Positions 1 through 9,005 of a stretch of DNA of 64,000 nucleotides are shown here, piece by piece. Position numbers and translations under genes: made by a program. Source of the DNA: Pseudomonas iranensis. Lineage in GTDB: Bacteria > Pseudomonadota > Gammaproteobacteria > Pseudomonadales > Pseudomonadaceae. The DNA is taken from positions 2,170,001-2,234,000 of the forward strand of contig NZ_CP077092.1 of assembly GCF_014268585.2 (NCBI RefSeq), read 5' to 3'. The notes under the pieces are model-generated. The model saw only the letters and a program-made list of their open reading frames with translations, was not told where the DNA came from and ran no database searches. Position 1 is the stretch's first letter. Every line of letters begins with the position of its first letter.

Positions 1-2
1 GC

Positions 3-719
3 CTGCCGGAAGCCGAGGCGATCATCAACCGCATGGGCTTCAACAACCTCGGTGTGGATAACCTGCTGGCGCGGGTCGCTGCGGCAAAATACCAGGGCGT
101 GCTGGGCATCAACATCGGCAAGAACTTCGACACTCCCGTCGAGCGTGCGGTCGACGATTACCTGATCTGCCTGGACAAGGTCTACGCCCACGCCAGCTAC
201 GTCACCGTCAACGTCAGCTCGCCAAACACCCCGGGCCTGCGCAGCCTGCAGTTCGGTGACTCGCTCAAGCAATTGCTCGCTGATCTGGCCACCCGTCGCG
301 CCGAACTGGCCCTGCGTCACGGCAAGCATGTGCCGCTGGCGATCAAGATCGCGCCGGACATGACCGACGAAGAGACTGCGCAGGTTGCCCAGGCATTGAT
401 CGAAACCGGCATGGACGCGGTCATCGCCACCAATACGACTTTGAGCCGTGTCGGCGTCGAAGGCATGGAGCACGGCGACGAGGCGGGCGGTCTGTCCGGC
501 GCGCCGGTGCGTGAGAAGAGCACCCATACCGTGAAAGTGCTGGCGGGCGAATTGGCCGGGCGTTTGCCGATCATTGCTGCGGGCGGGATTACCGAAGGCA
601 AGCACGCGGCGGAGAAGATCACTGCCGGTGCAAGCCTGGTGCAGATCTATTCGGGCTTCATCTACAAAGGCCCGGCGCTGATTCGTGAATCGGTAGACGC
701 CATCGCCGCGTTGCGCTGA
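3..719 (+). CDS. pyrD: Dihydroorotate dehydrogenase (class 2, quinone), 3' part
   Basis: Catalyses oxidation of dihydroorotate to orotate with quinone as acceptor, the membrane-associated fourth step of pyrimidine synthesis. The gene runs in from the left edge. The open frame continues upstream of the first internal ATG (33), so about 238 C-terminal residues are present and roughly the first 100 are missing compared with the usual ~340. Visible class 2 features are [14 protein letters not shown] with the catalytic serine region, the substrate-binding NTT segment, and the C-terminal FMN phosphate loop (AAGGI...[11 protein letters not shown]). It ends with TGA and is followed by a palindromic repeat rather than a gene on the same strand. 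Confidence 0.97.
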   Translation: MPEAEAIINRMGFNNLGVDNLLARVAAAKYQGVLGINIGKNFDTPVERAVDDYLICLDKVYAHASYVTVNVSSPNTPGLRSLQFGDSLKQLLADLATRRAELALRHGKHVPLAIKIAPDMTDEETAQVAQALIETGMDAVIATNTTLSRVGVEGMEHGDEAGGLSGAPVREKSTHTVKVLAGELAGRLPIIAAGGITEGKHAAEKITAGASLVQIYSGFIYKGPALIRESVDAIAALR

Positions 720-746
720 GGATTGCCGAGGCGTTGGGGGGCCTTT

Positions 747-875
747 GTGGCGAGGGGATTTATCCCCGCTGGGCTGCCCAGCAGCCCCAAACCTTGCACA
801 TTGATATGCCGGGTAAATTGAAGTTCGGACTTCGCGACTTCTGCGCAGCCGAGCGGGGATAAATCCCCTCGCCAC
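747..875. repeat. Paired palindromic repeat (gtggcgaggggatttatcccc type)
   Basis: The left arm gtggcgaggggatttatccc is repeated inverted at the right end (ggggataaatcccctcgcca), with about 85 bases between. The same element occurs at 25822-25955. This looks like a REPIN-type Pseudomonas intergenic repeat and lies between convergent pyrD and rmf. Confidence 0.85.
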
Positions 876-904
876 GTGGAACCGGTTAACCCTTTTTGCA
901 GGCA

Positions 905-930
905 TTAAAAAGGGCTCCTCGAAGGAGCCC
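905..930 (-). terminator. Rho-independent terminator of rmf
   Basis: Read on the minus strand, GGGCTCC-TTCGA-GGAGCCC is followed by TTTTTAAT. It lies about 90 bases past the rmf stop codon, so it fits as the rmf terminator. Confidence 0.8.
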
Positions 931-1016
931 CTGGGCCGTAGCCCGCCGTCCGGGAAGGACGTGCGTGGTTAATTCATTGCAAATTCAGATTGTCGTGTCG
1001 GAATAAATGCCCTGTG

Positions 1017-1232
1017 TCAGCCGACGGCGTGAAGTTCGTTGAGTCTGTGGATTCCCGCAGTGCCGGTCATACCGTCCCAGTTGTCGCCGCGTCCTTCTCG
1101 CCAGCCGTTGATCCAGGCTTGACGTACCGACGGTAGAGTAAATGGGCAAAGCTCACGGGATTTGCCACCAACGCCATATTGATATCCGCGCAAAAATGCT
1201 CTTTCCAACGGATCACGCTTAAGTCTTCTCAT
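1017..1232 (-). CDS. rmf: Ribosome modulation factor
   Basis: A 71-residue basic protein that binds 70S ribosomes in stationary phase and drives their dimerisation into inactive 100S particles. The sequence MRRLKRDPLERAFLRGYQ and the WINGWREGRGDNWDGM segment are recognisable as pseudomonad Rmf over the full length. The ATG is preceded by a good ribosome binding site (GAGGG, minus strand). It is monocistronic, with its own terminator, and is convergent with pyrD. The upstream region has several inverted repeats (1271-1363), suggesting a structured leader, which fits a gene under strong growth-phase control. Confidence 0.97.
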   Translation of the reverse strand: MRRLKRDPLERAFLRGYQYGVGGKSRELCPFTLPSVRQAWINGWREGRGDNWDGMTGTAGIHRLNELHAVG

Positions 1233-1270
1233 AGGGTGTTTCCCTCACTTGTTGACTGTAGTGTCGCGTT

Positions 1271-1363
1271 GACCTCAATTGAGGTCTGGCAGAAAAAACC
1301 TGCCATCGTGCGGCTCGCTGCCGGCGTGGCGAGCCAAGGTGTTGACGCCGTTGCGACGTCAAC
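1271..1363 (-). promoter_or_regulatory. Cluster of inverted repeats upstream of rmf
   Basis: Three perfect inverted repeats lie 39-131 bases ahead of the rmf start: GACCTCAATTGAGGTC (1271-1286, a 16-base palindrome), TGGCAG-N7-CTGCCA (1287-1305) and GTTGACG-N9-CGTCAAC (1341-1363). They could fold in the rmf leader RNA or bind a regulator. No clear -35/-10 pair was assigned. The rest of 1233-1762 holds no convincing gene. Near rlmL it also has the hairpins GGCGCT/AGCGCC and CGGCAA-TGCG-TTGCCG (about 1679-1736), probably in the rlmL leader. Confidence 0.5.
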
Positions 1364-1762
1364 CTGTGCTCAGTTCTAACCAATGAGTCACATAGAGGGA
1401 ATGATCGTTTTGTCATAAGCACGTAACGTAAAGGATGCTATGGCGATAAGTAACCGCGTATTTATTCAACGTTCAATGCGCAAACCCCGGTATGATCGGC
1501 GCCCCGCTGACTCAGGGGGTTAATCCTTTAGTGAGAATGACCCACGTTTGCGCTTGGGTAATATTCGACGAAGGGTCGCTTTCAGTCTTTTTGTTGCACC
1601 AACTTTTTTATCTGTCCCGGCATCTAAGCTCTTTTAACCCGAGCAGCGGGGATGGAACAGCACACCTTCGTGCCACGCGGGCGCTCTTTCAGAAAAGCGC
1701 CTGATTGAAAACCGGGTCGGCAATGCGTTGCCGGCCCACTAGCCAAAGGCTCTGGAATTACC

Positions 1763-4033
1763 ATGTCCGATCGTTTCGAACTCTTCCTCACTTGCCCCAA
1801 AGGCCTTGAAGGCCTGCTCATCGAGGAAGCCGTCGGGCTTGGCCTTGAAGAAGCGCGCGAGCACACCTCCGCCGTGCGTGGCATGGCGACCATGGAAACC
1901 GCCTATCGCCTGTGCCTCTGGTCGCGTCTGGCCAACCGTGTGTTGCTGGTGCTCAAGCGTTTCCCGATGAAGGACGCCGAAGACCTCTACCACGGCGTGC
2001 TCGACATCGACTGGCAGGATCACATGCTCAGCGACGGCACCCTGGCCGTTGAATTCAGCGGCCACGGCTCGGGCATCGACAACACCCATTTCGGCGCGCT
2101 GAAAGTCAAAGACGCCATCGTCGACAAACTGCGCACGCCGCAGGGCGATCGTCCATCCATCGACAAACTCAACCCGGACCTGCGCATTCACCTGCGTCTG
2201 GATCGCGGCGAAGCGATTCTGTCCCTCGACCTCTCCGGCCACAGCCTGCACCAGCGCGGCTATCGCTTGCAGCAGGGCGCGGCGCCGCTGAAGGAAAACC
2301 TCGCGGCGGCAATCCTCATTCGTTCCGGCTGGCCGCGTATTGCTGCCGAAGGCGGCGCGCTGGCTGACCCGATGTGCGGTGTCGGTACGTTCCTCGTCGA
2401 AGCCGGGATGATTGCCGCCGACATGGCGCCGAACCTGCGTCGCGAGCAGTGGGGCTTTACCGCGTGGCTCGGTCACGTGCCGGCACTGTGGAAAAAACTC
2501 CATGAAGAAGCCGTCGAGCGTGCCGCCGCCGGTCTGGCCAAACCGCCGCTGTGGATTCGCGGTTACGAAGCCGATCCACGATTGATTCAGCCAGGCCGCA
2601 ACAACGTTGAACGCGCCGGCCTCAGCGAGTGGATCAAGATCTACCAGGGCGAAGTGGCGACCTTCGAGCCGCGCCCGGATCAGAACCAGAAAGGTCTGGT
2701 GATCTGCAACCCGCCGTACGGCGAGCGTCTCGGTGACGAAGCCAGCCTGCTGTATCTCTATCAGAACCTCGGCGAGCGTCTGCGTCAGGCCTGCCTGAAC
2801 TGGGAAGCGGCTGTGTTCACCGGCGCCCCGGATCTGGGCAAGCGCATGGGTATCCGCAGCCACAAACAGTATTCGTTCTGGAACGGCGCGCTGCCGTGCA
2901 AACTGCTGCTGATCAAGGTTCTGCCCGATCAGTTCGTCACTGGCGAACGTCGCACTCCGGAACAGCGTCAGGCCGAGCGCGAGCAAGCGGCTTACGATCA
3001 GACCCCGGACGAGCCGCAAGAGCGCAAGTTCAACAAGAACGGCAACCCGATCAAGCCGACGCCAGCCCCGGCGCCAGTGATTGAACAGCCGCGCTTGAGT
3101 GAAGGCGGGCAGATGTTTGCCAATCGCTTGCAGAAAAATCTCAAGGCGATGGGCAAGTGGGTCAAGCGCGAAGGCATCGATTGCTACCGCGTCTATGATG
3201 CCGACATGCCGGAATACGCGATGGCCATCGACCTGTACCACGACTGGGTGCACGTTCAGGAATACGCCGCGCCGAAATCCATCGACCCGGAAAAAGCCTC
3301 GGCGCGCATGTTCGATGCGCTGGCGGCCATTCCACAAGCGTTGAACGTCGGCAAGAACCGCGTGGTGGTCAAGCGCCGCGAGCGGCAGAGCGGCACCAAG
3401 CAGTACGAGCGTCAGGCTGCGCAGGGCAAGTTCGTCGAGGTCAATGAAGGTGGCGTGAAGTTGCTGGTCAACCTCACCGACTACCTCGACACCGGCCTGT
3501 TCCTCGATCACCGGCCGATGCGCATGCGCATTCAGAAAGAGGCGGCCGGCAAACGCTTCCTCAATCTGTTCTGCTACACCGCGACCGCCAGCGTGCACGC
3601 GGCCAAGGGCGGCGCGCGCAGCACCACCAGCGTCGACCTGTCGAAAACCTATCTGGACTGGGCGCGGCGCAACCTGTCGCTGAACGGCTTCTCGGACAAG
3701 AACCGTCTGGAGCAGGGCGATGTGATGGCGTGGCTGGAAAGCAGCCGTGACGAATACGACCTGATCTTCATCGACCCGCCGACGTTCTCCAACTCCAAGC
3801 GCATGGAAGGCATCTTCGATGTGCAGCGCGATCAGGTGCAGTTGATCGATCTAGCGATGGCGCGGCTGGCACCGGGTGGCGTGCTGTATTTCTCCAACAA
3901 CTTCCGCAAGTTCCAGTTGGAGGAAAACCTCGCCGAGCGTTATGCGGTCGAGGAAATCAGTGCGCAGACCATTGATCCGGATTTCGCCCGCAATACCAAG
4001 ATCCACCGCGCCTGGAAAATCACGGCTCGTTGA
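1763..4033 (+). CDS. rlmL: Bifunctional 23S rRNA methyltransferase RlmKL
   Basis: Methylates 23S rRNA at G2445 (m2G, N-terminal half) and G2069 (m7G, C-terminal half). The 756-residue protein shows an N-terminal THUMP RNA-binding region (about 45-155), a first SAM methyltransferase domain with CNPPYGER (about 313-320), a charged proline-rich linker around 390-430, and a second Rossmann methyltransferase domain with DPPTFSNS (about 670). The fused gammaproteobacterial form has this length and order. The ATG follows a 530-base upstream region containing hairpins. The large minus-strand open frame across it is an antisense artefact of high GC. Confidence 0.97.
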   Translation: MSDRFELFLTCPKGLEGLLIEEAVGLGLEEAREHTSAVRGMATMETAYRLCLWSRLANRVLLVLKRFPMKDAEDLYHGVLDIDWQDHMLSDGTLAVEFSGHGSGIDNTHFGALKVKDAIVDKLRTPQGDRPSIDKLNPDLRIHLRLDRGEAILSLDLSGHSLHQRGYRLQQGAAPLKENLAAAILIRSGWPRIAAEGGALADPMCGVGTFLVEAGMIAADMAPNLRREQWGFTAWLGHVPALWKKLHEEAVERAAAGLAKPPLWIRGYEADPRLIQPGRNNVERAGLSEWIKIYQGEVATFEPRPDQNQKGLVICNPPYGERLGDEASLLYLYQNLGERLRQACLNWEAAVFTGAPDLGKRMGIRSHKQYSFWNGALPCKLLLIKVLPDQFVTGERRTPEQRQAEREQAAYDQTPDEPQERKFNKNGNPIKPTPAPAPVIEQPRLSEGGQMFANRLQKNLKAMGKWVKREGIDCYRVYDADMPEYAMAIDLYHDWVHVQEYAAPKSIDPEKASARMFDALAAIPQALNVGKNRVVVKRRERQSGTKQYERQAAQGKFVEVNEGGVKLLVNLTDYLDTGLFLDHRPMRMRIQKEAAGKRFLNLFCYTATASVHAAKGGARSTTSVDLSKTYLDWARRNLSLNGFSDKNRLEQGDVMAWLESSRDEYDLIFIDPPTFSNSKRMEGIFDVQRDQVQLIDLAMARLAPGGVLYFSNNFRKFQLEENLAERYAVEEISAQTIDPDFARNTKIHRAWKITAR

Positions 4034-4046
4034 CGCTTTCACTGGT

Positions 4047-4088
4047 TGGATCCACAGAGCGTTGATTTTTAACGGCTCGGTGGATCCA
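4047..4088. other. Long imperfect inverted repeat ahead of the diguanylate cyclase
   Basis: TGGATCCAC (4047-4055) pairs with GTGGATCCA (4080-4088). The inner parts GAGCGTT and AACGGCTC extend the stem with one bulge around a GATTTTT loop. No T-tract follows, so it is not a classical terminator. It could be a leader hairpin or an operator. Confidence 0.5.
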
Positions 4089-4172
4089 GCGGCGCTAGCT
4101 AAATTAGTGGCTAATAGCTATAACTCACACACCGCCAATGGGGTTTTTCCCGGGAATCTGGCGGAGTGAGTC

Positions 4173-6563
4173 GTGCTTATGCCGTTACACCCCGTGCGCC
4201 CGAAAATCCTCGGTTTCATCAGTGAAGACGTCTCAGCCTGGCTGGTCGCTTTGCTGGTGTTGCTTGCCGGCGGGATTCTCACCGGGCTGCTCGCATGGGG
4301 CACCTTCAACCAGTTTCAGCAACAATCGCGTCAGCGCTTTCAACTGCTGGCCAACGAACGCTACAGCCGCATCGCCGAACGTTTTCAGGACCAGGAGCAA
4401 CGTCTCGATAGTCTGCGGCGGTTCTTCGCCAACTCCGAATCAGTGTCCCGCGCCGAATTCGACGGGTACTCCCGACCCTTATTGCTGCGCACCCAAGCCT
4501 ATACCTACGCGCCGCGAGTCAGCGGTGCCGAACGGACCGCGTTCGAACAGCAGGTGCGTGATGAGGGCCTGAGCGAGTTCACCATTCGCGAACTGGACGC
4601 CAAGGGCGAGCTGCAACTGGCGGCGCCGCGCGAGGAATACGTGCCGGTGCTCTACACGCAAACCCAAAGCCGACTGGCGCCACCGCTGGGCTACGACTTG
4701 CTCGTCCAACCCTTGCGCCGCGAAACCCTGCAACGCGCCGACCAGCTCGGCAGCATGGCGGTGTCGCAACCGATGCATCTGGTCGGGATCGAGCCGTCGT
4801 ATGCGCGTGGCGTGTTGCTGCTGGCGCCGGTCAGTCGCGCCGGAGAATCACGGCCATTCGGCTATGTGATGGCGGTGATCAGCATGCGTCAGTTGCTCGC
4901 CGACGGACTGCCCGATGCCCTGCACGATTATCTGTCGGTGCGCATTCTCGACCTGTCGACCCAGGATCAGCACGAGGCGCTGTTCGAATCGAGCAACGAA
5001 GCGGTGCCCGGCGATCTGGCGGCGACGCGTTTGCTGCGCATGGCCGATCACGACTATCAGGTCGATATCCTGCCAAGCTACGCCTTCATGCAGGCCAACC
5101 ATTCGTCGGTGGGCAGCGTGATCATTCTTGGCGGCCTGCTCAGCGCACTGCTCAGCGCCTTGCTTTACGTGCTGGTCAGCCAGCGCCAGCGCGCGGTGCG
5201 CCTGGTCGAGGTGCGCACCCAGGAGTTGCACGAGCGCGAGCAGGAATTGCGCGGCACCCACGGTCAACTGCGCGGCGTTCTGAATGCCGCCACTCAGGTC
5301 GCGATCATTGCCACCGACCTGCGCGGGGTGATCAACACCTTCAACCCCGGCGCCGAGCAAATGCTCGGCTACAGCAGCGCCGAAGTCGTTGGGCGCATGA
5401 CCCTGGAGAACCTGCATTTGCCACGGGAACTGGCGGCGCGTTCGGCCGAGTTGAGTGCGCGCTACGGCAAAAGCATTCCGACTTGCCACGCGATGCTGGT
5501 CGAGGGCGGCGAGGTCGGCGGCCACGAGGCACGCGAATGGACCCTGGTGCGCAGCGACGGCAGTCATCTGCCGGTGAACATGCTCGCCACCCCGGTGCTT
5601 GACGAGCAAGGCCTGTGGGTCGGTCATCTGGCGATCTGCATCGACATCACCGAACGCAAGCGCGTGCACGAGGTGCTGGCAGCACGCGACACATTGCTGA
5701 AGAAGCTCAGCGCCCATGTTCCCGGTGGCATCTACCAATTCAAGATGGAATTCGACGGACGCTTCAGCGTGATCTACGCCAGCGATGGCATCCGCGAGAT
5801 CTACGAGCTGGAGCCGGATGTGCTGCTGCTCGACTCCGAGGCGATCTTCAGTCGTATCCACCCGCAGGATGCGATTCGCGTGCGCAGCTCGATCCGCGAA
5901 TCGGCGGAAAACCTCAGTCCGTGGCGTGAGGAGTATCGAGTGCAACTGCCCGAGCGCGGTCTGCGCTGGGTGCGCGGCGAGGCGACACCGGAAGAGCTGC
6001 CGGGCGGCGGAGTGCTGTGGCACGGTTATATCTCGGATATCTCCGATCTCAAGCGCGTGGAAGAAGAATTGCGCGCGTTGTCGATCACCGATTCGCTGAC
6101 CGGCATTCACAACCGCCGCTATTTCCAGGAACGCCTGACCACCGAAATGGCCCGGGTCGAGCGTGGCGGCGGTGAGCTGTCGGTGATCATGCTCGACATC
6201 GACCACTTCAAACGCATCAACGATCAGTTCGGCCACGCCGTCGGCGACCGCGTGCTGCAGGCAGTCTGCGAGCGGATCGGCCATCGCCTGCGCCGCACCG
6301 ACGTGTTCTGCCGTTTGGGCGGTGAAGAGTTCATGGTGCTGTGCCCGGACATCGACGGCGAACACGCCTACATGCTGGCGATGGAGTTGTGGGAAGGTTT
6401 GCGCAGCGCGCCGGTGGACGTGGTCGGCTTGGTCACCGCGAGTTTCGGCATCGCCAGCTGGCGCCCGGGGGAGGGCGCAGATGCGCTGTTGCTGCGCGCT
6501 GATTCAGGGGTTTATGCAGCGAAGCAGAATGGCCGGGATCGGGTTGAGCGGGAGATGAGCTGA
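4173..6563 (+). CDS. Membrane diguanylate cyclase (CHASE-PAS-PAS-GGDEF)
   Basis: Predicted inner-membrane enzyme making cyclic-di-GMP from GTP in response to a periplasmic signal. The 796 residues show a first membrane helix (about 21-44), a periplasmic CHASE sensor (YAPRVSGAERTAFE is typical), a second helix (about 311-335), a coiled linker, PAS domains at about 365-490 and 506-630, and a C-terminal GGDEF domain. The active-site motif is GGEEF (716-720), and the inhibitory RxxD site (RRTD, 707-710) is present at the correct five-residue spacing, so product inhibition is expected. No EAL domain follows. A GTG start (4173) is chosen because GGAG lies seven bases upstream; ATG at 4179 is the alternative. 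The signal is unknown. Confidence 0.93.
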   Translation: MLMPLHPVRPKILGFISEDVSAWLVALLVLLAGGILTGLLAWGTFNQFQQQSRQRFQLLANERYSRIAERFQDQEQRLDSLRRFFANSESVSRAEFDGYSRPLLLRTQAYTYAPRVSGAERTAFEQQVRDEGLSEFTIRELDAKGELQLAAPREEYVPVLYTQTQSRLAPPLGYDLLVQPLRRETLQRADQLGSMAVSQPMHLVGIEPSYARGVLLLAPVSRAGESRPFGYVMAVISMRQLLADGLPDALHDYLSVRILDLSTQDQHEALFESSNEAVPGDLAATRLLRMADHDYQVDILPSYAFMQANHSSVGSVIILGGLLSALLSALLYVLVSQRQRAVRLVEVRTQELHEREQELRGTHGQLRGVLNAATQVAIIATDLRGVINTFNPGAEQMLGYSSAEVVGRMTLENLHLPRELAARSAELSARYGKSIPTCHAMLVEGGEVGGHEAREWTLVRSDGSHLPVNMLATPVLDEQGLWVGHLAICIDITERKRVHEVLAARDTLLKKLSAHVPGGIYQFKMEFDGRFSVIYASDGIREIYELEPDVLLLDSEAIFSRIHPQDAIRVRSSIRESAENLSPWREEYRVQLPERGLRWVRGEATPEELPGGGVLWHGYISDISDLKRVEEELRALSITDSLTGIHNRRYFQERLTTEMARVERGGGELSVIMLDIDHFKRINDQFGHAVGDRVLQAVCERIGHRLRRTDVFCRLGGEEFMVLCPDIDGEHAYMLAMELWEGLRSAPVDVVGLVTASFGIASWRPGEGADALLLRADSGVYAAKQNGRDRVEREMS

Positions 6564-6616
6564 TTCGAACCTGACACCTGACCCTGTGGGGCAGAGGGGA
6601 TCTGGCGCTGATTTTC

Positions 6617-6706
6617 TGTGGGAGAGAGCCTGCTCGCGAAAGCGGTGTGACAGTCACTGAACATGCTGACTGAACTGACGCCTTCGCGAGCAGGCTCGCT
6701 CCCACA
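6617..6706. repeat. REP pair (gggag-gagcctgctcgcgaa type)
   Basis: Two inverted copies of the core tgtgggagcgagcctgctcg face each other, the left one with a single change (gagagag). They lie between the convergent cyclase and dacB genes. Confidence 0.88.
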
Positions 6707-6722
6707 ATTGCATCTGCTGCGC

Positions 6723-8183
6723 CTACAGCACCGAAGCGGTCTGCGGCAGTTTCGGCTGTTTGTACAGATCCAGCAGCACCTGATCGAGCACCGAGGAGGC
6801 GCCGAACGGGGCCTTGTCGTTGAGGATCGCCACTACCGCCCAGGTATTGCCATTCACATCACGGCTGAAACCGGCGATCGCGCGCACGGTGTTCAGGGTA
6901 CCGGTCTTGACGTGGGCTTCGCCGCGCATCGCCGTGGTTTTCAGACGTTTGCGCATGGTGCCGTCGGTGCCGGCAATCGGCAGCGAGCTGATGTACTCGG
7001 CGGCGTACGGACTGTGCCAGGCGGCTTGCAGCATGTTGGCCATCTCACGTGCGCTGACCCGCTCGGCCCGCGACAGACCAGAGCCGTTTTCCATCACCAG
7101 ATGCGGCGCGGTGATGCCTTTCTTCGCCAGCCACTGCCGCACCACGCGCTGCGCAGCCCGGGCGTCGTCACCATCGGCATCGTTGCGGAAACGCTGGCCA
7201 AGACTGAGGAACAGCTGCTGGGCCATGGTGTTGTTACTGTATTTGTTGATGTCGCGGATGATCTCGGCCAGATCCGGCGAGTACGCGCGGGCGAGCAGTT
7301 TGGCGCCGCTCGGCGTCGGTGCCAGACGATCCTTGCCCTGAATGCTGCCACCCAGCTCCTTCCAGATCGCCCTTACGGCGCCGGCGGTGTAGGTCGCATG
7401 GTCGAGCAGCGACAGGTAAGTCTGCGAGCTGCAGCCTTCGCCCAACTGGCCGCCGACGGTCACGGTCACGCTGCCATCGGCCTGCGGCACCGGGTTGTAG
7501 CGCACGCCGCCGGTGCATTGCTTGGACGGCAGCGCCTTGACGGTGTTTTCGATGCGGATGCTGGCAATCGGCGGCTCAACCGAAATCAGTACGCGGCCAC
7601 CGTCATTGCGCGCAACAAAGCGCAGGGCCTTGAGGTTGACCAGCAATGAGTCGGGTTTGACCAGGAACGGCTTGTTGTCGTCGTTGCCGTCATCGTTGAA
7701 TTCCGGCAATTGCGGCTGCACGAAGAAGTTGCGGTCGAGGATCAAATCGCCGGTGATCTGGGTCACGCCGTTGGCGCGCAAGTCACGCATCAACAGCCAG
7801 AGTTTCTCCATGTTCAGCTTCGGGTCACCGCCACCCTTGAGGTAGAGATTGCCGTTGAGAATGCCGCCGTTCAGGTCGCCGTCGGTGTAGAACTCGGTTT
7901 TCCACTGATGGTTGGGGCCGAGCATTTCCAGCGCCGCGTAAGTGGTGACCAGTTTCATTGTCGAGGCCGGATTGACCGAGACGTCGGCGTTGAACACGGT
8001 CGGCGTGCCCGGACCGTCGAGCGGCACCATCACCAGCGACAGCGCAGTGGGCTGCAACTTGCTGGCCTTGAGGGCTTTTTCGACGTTCGGGGTGAGGGAA
8101 GTGTTGATGGTGGCAGCGGAGACAGGCAGGGCCAGAGGCAGAAGAAGGCCGGCGAGAAACAGTGGACGCAACGATTTGATCAT
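6723..8183 (-). CDS. dacB: D-alanyl-D-alanine carboxypeptidase/endopeptidase (PBP4)
   Basis: Periplasmic class C penicillin-binding protein that trims peptidoglycan by DD-carboxypeptidase and DD-endopeptidase activity (peptidase family S13). The 486-residue product begins with a signal peptide (MIKSLRPLFLAGLLLPLALP, cleavage after VSA). The active-site motifs are SxxK (STMK, about residue 73), SxN (SNN, about 316) and KTG (HVKTGTL, about 423), with the long insertion between the first two that marks S13. The frame is open further upstream, but the signal peptide fixes the start at 8183. It is transcribed divergently from the yggL-type gene. Confidence 0.95.
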   Translation of the reverse strand: MIKSLRPLFLAGLLLPLALPVSAATINTSLTPNVEKALKASKLQPTALSLVMVPLDGPGTPTVFNADVSVNPASTMKLVTTYAALEMLGPNHQWKTEFYTDGDLNGGILNGNLYLKGGGDPKLNMEKLWLLMRDLRANGVTQITGDLILDRNFFVQPQLPEFNDDGNDDNKPFLVKPDSLLVNLKALRFVARNDGGRVLISVEPPIASIRIENTVKALPSKQCTGGVRYNPVPQADGSVTVTVGGQLGEGCSSQTYLSLLDHATYTAGAVRAIWKELGGSIQGKDRLAPTPSGAKLLARAYSPDLAEIIRDINKYSNNTMAQQLFLSLGQRFRNDADGDDARAAQRVVRQWLAKKGITAPHLVMENGSGLSRAERVSAREMANMLQAAWHSPYAAEYISSLPIAGTDGTMRKRLKTTAMRGEAHVKTGTLNTVRAIAGFSRDVNGNTWAVVAILNDKAPFGASSVLDQVLLDLYKQPKLPQTASVL

Positions 8184-8417
8184 ATGCAATAAAACCCTGC
8201 AAAAGAGGGGAAAAAAGACGAGGACATGGATGAAAAGGCCCTCAGTGGTCATGAAAGTGTCGGCATTATGCCCCAAGCTGTAACAGCTTGTGCCGTGTCG
8301 CGACCGGCCAATCGCTTATTTTTTTACAGGCGGTCGGCCGTGGTGGCCAGAGAGGCGGGCAATCGCCGGCTTAAACTGGTAAAGTGCCGGCCGTTATTAC
8401 TTAAGAGGATTGTTCCA

Positions 8418-8762
8418 ATGGCGACTAACCGTTCCCAGCGTCTGCGCAAAAAACTGTGCGTTGATGAATTTCAAGAGCTGGGTTTCGAACTGAACCTGGA
8501 CTTCAAAGAAGACTTGTCCGAAGAAGCCATTGACGCTTTCCTCGAAGCATTCATCAAAGAAGCCATGGAAGCCAACGGTCTGGGTTATGTTGGCGGCGAC
8601 GACTTCGGTCTGGTGTGCCTGCAGAAGCGTGGCTCGGTCAACGAAGAGCAGCGCGCTGCCGTTGAAGCCTGGCTGAAAAACCGCTCCGAGCTGACCAAGT
8701 ACGAAGTCAGCCCGCTGCTGGACGTGTGGTATCCGGAAAAGCCGATCAACGCGGCCAAGTGA
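8418..8762 (+). CDS. YggL family (DUF469) protein, putative 50S-binding
   Basis: A 114-residue acidic protein matching the YggL/DUF469 family, members of which have been reported to associate with the 50S ribosomal subunit. The characteristic start MATNRSQRLRKKLCVDEFQE and the Gly-rich YVGGDDFGLV segment are present. The start at 8418 follows GAGGAT eight bases upstream; the longer open frame upstream lacks this. It is a single gene with its own strong terminator. A role in ribosome function is known only for the family and is not visible here. Confidence 0.9.
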   Translation: MATNRSQRLRKKLCVDEFQELGFELNLDFKEDLSEEAIDAFLEAFIKEAMEANGLGYVGGDDFGLVCLQKRGSVNEEQRAAVEAWLKNRSELTKYEVSPLLDVWYPEKPINAAK

Positions 8763-8773
8763 TACTGAAAAAA

Positions 8774-8802
8774 ACGGCGACCTGAGGGTCGCCGTTTTTT
8801 TT
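8774..8802 (+). terminator. Rho-independent terminator of the YggL gene
   Basis: ACGGCGACC-TGAG-GGTCGCCGT is followed by eight T residues, 11 bases after the stop codon. Confidence 0.93.
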
Positions 8803-8847
8803 CGTCTGGGGTTTGGGTGGTACGGCTTGGGTTTGGCGGTGGATTCG

Positions 8848-8996
8848 CCCCTCACCCCAGCCCTCTCCCGAGGGAGAGGGGGCCGATTTGTGGGCTTTTC
8901 GGGATGTGAGTTCGACTTGGTATCCCTCGTCGGCGTATATCTTCCGAGCACCTGGGTCAGTCCCCTCTCCCTTTGGGAGAGGGTTAGGGTGAGGGG
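8848..8996. repeat. Large palindromic repeat (cccctcaccccagccctctccc type)
   Basis: The left arm cccctcaccccagccctctc is inverted at the right end (gagagggttagggtgagggg), each arm with its own small hairpin (ctctcccgagggagag). The same element occurs at 44019-44172, and a degenerate one at 56062-56123. Confidence 0.85.
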
Positions 8997-9005
8997 CTTT
9001 TGATC

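Noticed and set aside
1492..1704. 70-codon frame upstream of rlmL
   Set aside because: No family resemblance and no ribosome site; it overlaps hairpins that more likely belong to the rlmL leader.
1739..3598. 619-codon minus-strand open frame across rlmL
   Set aside because: Shadow of the high-GC coding frame; no recognisable domain and it is fully antisense to rlmL.
4848..6365. 505-codon minus-strand frame antisense to the diguanylate cyclase
   Set aside because: Low-complexity His/Ala/Gln composition typical of antisense frames.
8183..8276. Upstream extension of dacB to 8276
   Set aside because: The signal peptide begins at 8183; the extension would place it internally.
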